From an uncultured Oscillospiraceae bacterium (GTDB lineage Bacteria; Bacillota; Clostridia; Oscillospirales; Oscillospiraceae): DNA of 14,608 nucleotides. Below the pieces are notes generated by a model. It was given only the letters and a program-made list of their open reading frames with translations, searched no databases and was not told the DNA's origin. Position numbers and translations under genes: made by a program. Of this stretch, positions 12,729 through 14,608 are shown piece by piece (positions within the stretch are counted from its first letter, which is position 1; every line of letters starts with the position of its first letter). The stretch lies in the NCBI GenBank assembly GCA_900757655.1, contig CAAEOT010000001.1, positions 1-14,608 of the forward strand, given 5' to 3'.

Positions 12729-14366
12729 ATGGAGCAGCTTGCAAAAAACCAACTGCATACCGCGCAGATCACGGGCTATACGTCCGACGGCGCGGGTGTG
12801 TGCCACATCGCCGGCCGCGCCGTGTTCGTGAAAGGCGCACTCGTCGGTGAAACGTGGCAGGTCCGCATCCTGAAGGTGACGGCAAATGCCGTCTACGGTA
12901 AGGCGGAGCAGTGCCTGTCCCCTGCCGCGGCACGCACGGAGCCGCCCTGCCCTGTTTACCGCACCTGCGGCGGCTGCAGCCTGCAGCACATGGACTATGA
13001 CGAGCAGCTGCGCATGAAGCTTGCGCGCGTCAATGATGCGCTCACGCGCATTGGCGGCGTTTCGACGCCGGTGCAGGATATTATCGGCATGGAGTATCCG
13101 CTCTGTTACCGGAACAAAGCGATTTACGCCGTCGGCAAAAAGAACGGCCGCGTGGTCAAGGGCTTTTACCGCGCATCCAGCCATGACATCACGCCCGTGG
13201 AGCAGTGTCTGCTCCAGCTCCCGCTCGCGGACAAGGCGGCGCAGACGGTCTGCGATTGGATGAATCTGCGCGGCGTCGCGCCGTATGATGAAGCCACCGG
13301 CCGCGGTACGGTGCGGCATCTGTTCACGCGCTGCGCCATGCACACGCCCGACGCTGTGCTGTGCATCGTCTCTGCGCGCGGTTTCGGCGCGCAGACGGAC
13401 GATTTGGTTGCCTACCTGCGCGAGCATTGCCCGGAGCTGACCGGTATCGTGCTCGATATCAACAAGCAAAAGGGCAATGTCGTGCTCGCCGGAGATTTCT
13501 ATACGCTCTGGGGCGAGCCGGAGCTGACTGACCGGCTCTGCGGGCTGACGTTCACGCTCTCGCCGCAGGCGTTTTATCAGGTCAATCCCGTGCAGGCCGA
13601 GCGGCTGTATGAGCGCGCGGTGGAATACGCCGTCAACGCGCCGACGGATCAGGTGCTGGACCTGTACTGCGGCGCCGGGACGATCAGCCTGTGTCTGGCG
13701 CGCAAGGCCGCGCACGTCATCGGGGCCGAGATCGTGCCGGAGGCGATCGAGAATGCGCGCCGCAACGCGGAGCGAAACAGCATCAAGAATGCGGAGTTTC
13801 TCTGCGCCGATGCCGGTGCCGCTGCGGCGGAGTTGGCCCGGCGCGGCGTCCGTCCGGACTGCATTGTGGTCGATCCCCCGCGCAAGGGCATGTCCCCGGA
13901 AGCCATCGACGCGATGGTGTCCATGCAGCCGCCACGGATTGTCTATGTCTCCTGCGACCCGGGCACGCTCGCACGTGATGTGAAGCTGCTCACGCAGCGC
14001 GGCTACACGCTCAAGCAGGCGCTGGCCGTGGATATGTTCCCGCAGACGCCGCATGTTGAGACGGTAGTCTTGCTTTCCAAGGGTGAGGTCGACTCGAAAA
14101 AGATTCGGGTTGAGTTCTCTTTGGAAGATATGGATATGTCCGAATTTCAGGATGGGGCAACCTATCCGCAGATCAAGGAGTATGTGTTGGAGCATACCGG
14201 GTTAAAGGTGTCCAACTTCTATATCTCACAGATTAAACGAAAATGTGGGATTGGGGTTGGTAAGAACTATAATCTGCCGAAGTCCGAGGATTCCAGACAG
14301 CCCCAGTGTCCACCGGAAAAAGAGAAAGCAATCCGAGAAGCATTCAAATATTTTGGGATGATCTAA
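12729..14366 (+). CDS. rlmD: 23S rRNA uracil-C5 methyltransferase (RlmD type) with foreign C-terminal tail
   Basis: Residues 1-450 form a complete TrmA/RlmD-family enzyme that adds a methyl group to C5 of uridine in 23S rRNA using S-adenosylmethionine. A TRAM domain (about 1-62) is followed by an iron-sulphur cluster set C74, C80, C83 (CPVYRTCGGC) and C160. Then come the SAM motif VLDLYCGAGT (309-318), IVVDPPRKGM (379-388), the nucleophile C409 in YVSCDPGTLARD and the final MFPQTPHVETVVLL with general base E444. The family normally ends there. Here about 95 residues follow (451-545; VEFSLEDMDMS, YISQIKRKCG, NYNLPKSEDS, QPQCPPEKEKAI), coded in more AT-rich, different codon style. I recall this tail on clostridial proteins at insertion points of conjugative elements. 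It probably came with the element beginning near 14054-14080. The catalytic part is unbroken, so activity is likely. Bacillus-type RlmCD is the alternative name. Confidence 0.9.
   Translation: MEQLAKNQLHTAQITGYTSDGAGVCHIAGRAVFVKGALVGETWQVRILKVTANAVYGKAEQCLSPAAARTEPPCPVYRTCGGCSLQHMDYDEQLRMKLARVNDALTRIGGVSTPVQDIIGMEYPLCYRNKAIYAVGKKNGRVVKGFYRASSHDITPVEQCLLQLPLADKAAQTVCDWMNLRGVAPYDEATGRGTVRHLFTRCAMHTPDAVLCIVSARGFGAQTDDLVAYLREHCPELTGIVLDINKQKGNVVLAGDFYTLWGEPELTDRLCGLTFTLSPQAFYQVNPVQAERLYERAVEYAVNAPTDQVLDLYCGAGTISLCLARKAAHVIGAEIVPEAIENARRNAERNSIKNAEFLCADAGAAAAELARRGVRPDCIVVDPPRKGMSPEAIDAMVSMQPPRIVYVSCDPGTLARDVKLLTQRGYTLKQALAVDMFPQTPHVETVVLLSKGEVDSKKIRVEFSLEDMDMSEFQDGATYPQIKEYVLEHTGLKVSNFYISQIKRKCGIGVGKNYNLPKSEDSRQPQCPPEKEKAIREAFKYFGMI
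14054..14366 (+). mobile_element. Probable conjugative-element end replacing the rlmD 3' end
   Basis: From about 14054 codon choice shifts (GTT, GTA, TTG, CTT, GGG, AAA) away from the GC-rich style of rlmD, within its last conserved motif VETVVLLS. The tail and the next gene share that style and match proteins I know from Tn1549-like integrative elements. The rest of the element lies right of the window. The attachment core is presumably within 14052-14085; the exact point is not visible with only one end present. Confidence 0.6.
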
Positions 14367-14390
14367 CATCCAGCAAAGTGGAGGTTTCTT

Positions 14391-14608
14391 ATGGATAGGT
14401 TGATTTCTTGTGAGTTCAACATGGATAATGCCTGTGTGGAACTGAAATTCTTAGATGGCAGTATGATTGCTATTGATACAATAGCCGTGGAGAATGAGGT
14501 TGCTGACAATATGTATCAGCGGTCAGAGCTGGACTATCTAATCTACAATGACCCGATTGGATATGCAGACCTTGTTTTGAACGGAAACCCCGAAATTTAT
14601 CTAAAAAC
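14391..14608 (+). CDS. DUF6061-like protein of conjugative element (partial, cut by window)
   Basis: An open frame of 72 codons runs off the end of the window. GTGGAGG (14378-14384) lies six bases before ATG. The sequence begins MDRLISCEFNMDNACVELKF and includes NEVADNMYQRSELDYLIYNDP, which I recognise from memory as the DUF6061 family. These are small proteins of unknown function carried by Tn1549-like integrative conjugative elements of gut Clostridia. It lies 24 bases after the chimeric rlmD stop, with the same AT-richer composition as the rlmD tail, so it belongs to the inserted element. No enzymatic motif is visible. Confidence 0.75.
   Translation, partial: MDRLISCEFNMDNACVELKFLDGSMIAIDTIAVENEVADNMYQRSELDYLIYNDPIGYADLVLNGNPEIYLK

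Noticed and set aside
10386..14195. A 1269-codon open frame on the minus strand.
   Set aside because: It runs antisense through pfp, the ABC-F gene and rlmD, whose motifs are all intact on the + strand. Its His/Arg/Leu-rich sequence has no domain, and long antisense frames are common opposite GC-rich genes.
14054..14366. rlmD read as a pseudogene because of the odd C-terminus.
   Set aside because: All catalytic and cluster residues lie upstream of the tail, and the frame is intact to a stop.

Overview
The window looks like chromosomal DNA of a spore-former-related gut Firmicute (class Clostridia, probably Oscillospirales/Ruminococcaceae-like). The basis is the GC-rich codon use with strong GGAGG-type ribosome sites, a cwlD-radA pair, a PPi-type phosphofructokinase, a clostridial-style two-NBD ABC-F protein and an RlmD-type methyltransferase. 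The genus is inference. No tRNA, rRNA, CRISPR array or insertion sequence was seen.

Layout. (1) 1-2090 is an accessory, lower-GC polymorphic-toxin cassette. It holds an orphan Rhs C-terminal tip (146-919), a small three-helix membrane protein 5 nt downstream, and a 220-aa unknown protein, probably immunity. The cassette lies between two direct copies of a 125-bp segment (1-125 and 1948-2072, 119/125 identical by eye). The second copy runs into a terminator; the first is fused in frame to Rhs core sequence exactly inside that terminator's left arm. (2) 2182-6956 is housekeeping on the + strand: a class I aminotransferase, cwlD and radA overlapping by ATGA, then a Xer tyrosine recombinase behind two hairpins and a 22-bp palindrome. 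(3) 6963-9613 on the minus strand is class II fructose-bisphosphate aldolase followed by a remarkable 556-aa degenerate P-type ATPase with all its catalytic motifs altered and no actuator domain. (4) 9774-11015 is a PPi-type phosphofructokinase, divergent from fba across an AT-rich promoter region. (5) 11127-14366 is an ABC-F ATPase in which one composite ATP site is intact and the other lost at every motif, followed 3 nt later by rlmD. (6) From about 14054-14080 the sequence changes character: rlmD carries a ~95-aa foreign tail, and the next, cut-off gene (14391 on) matches a DUF6061-type protein I know from Tn1549-like conjugative elements. The right edge is therefore probably the end of an integrated element that replaced the 3' end of rlmD.

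How the genes work together. fba and pfp supply adjacent glycolytic steps. cwlD (cortex/peptidoglycan) and radA (recombination) share one transcript. The two ends of the window are accessory DNA: an Rhs toxin cassette on the left and a conjugative-element boundary on the right. The most novel candidates are the pseudo-P-type ATPase cotranscribed with aldolase, and the repeat-flanked Rhs cassette with an unrecognised membrane-type toxin/partner pair.
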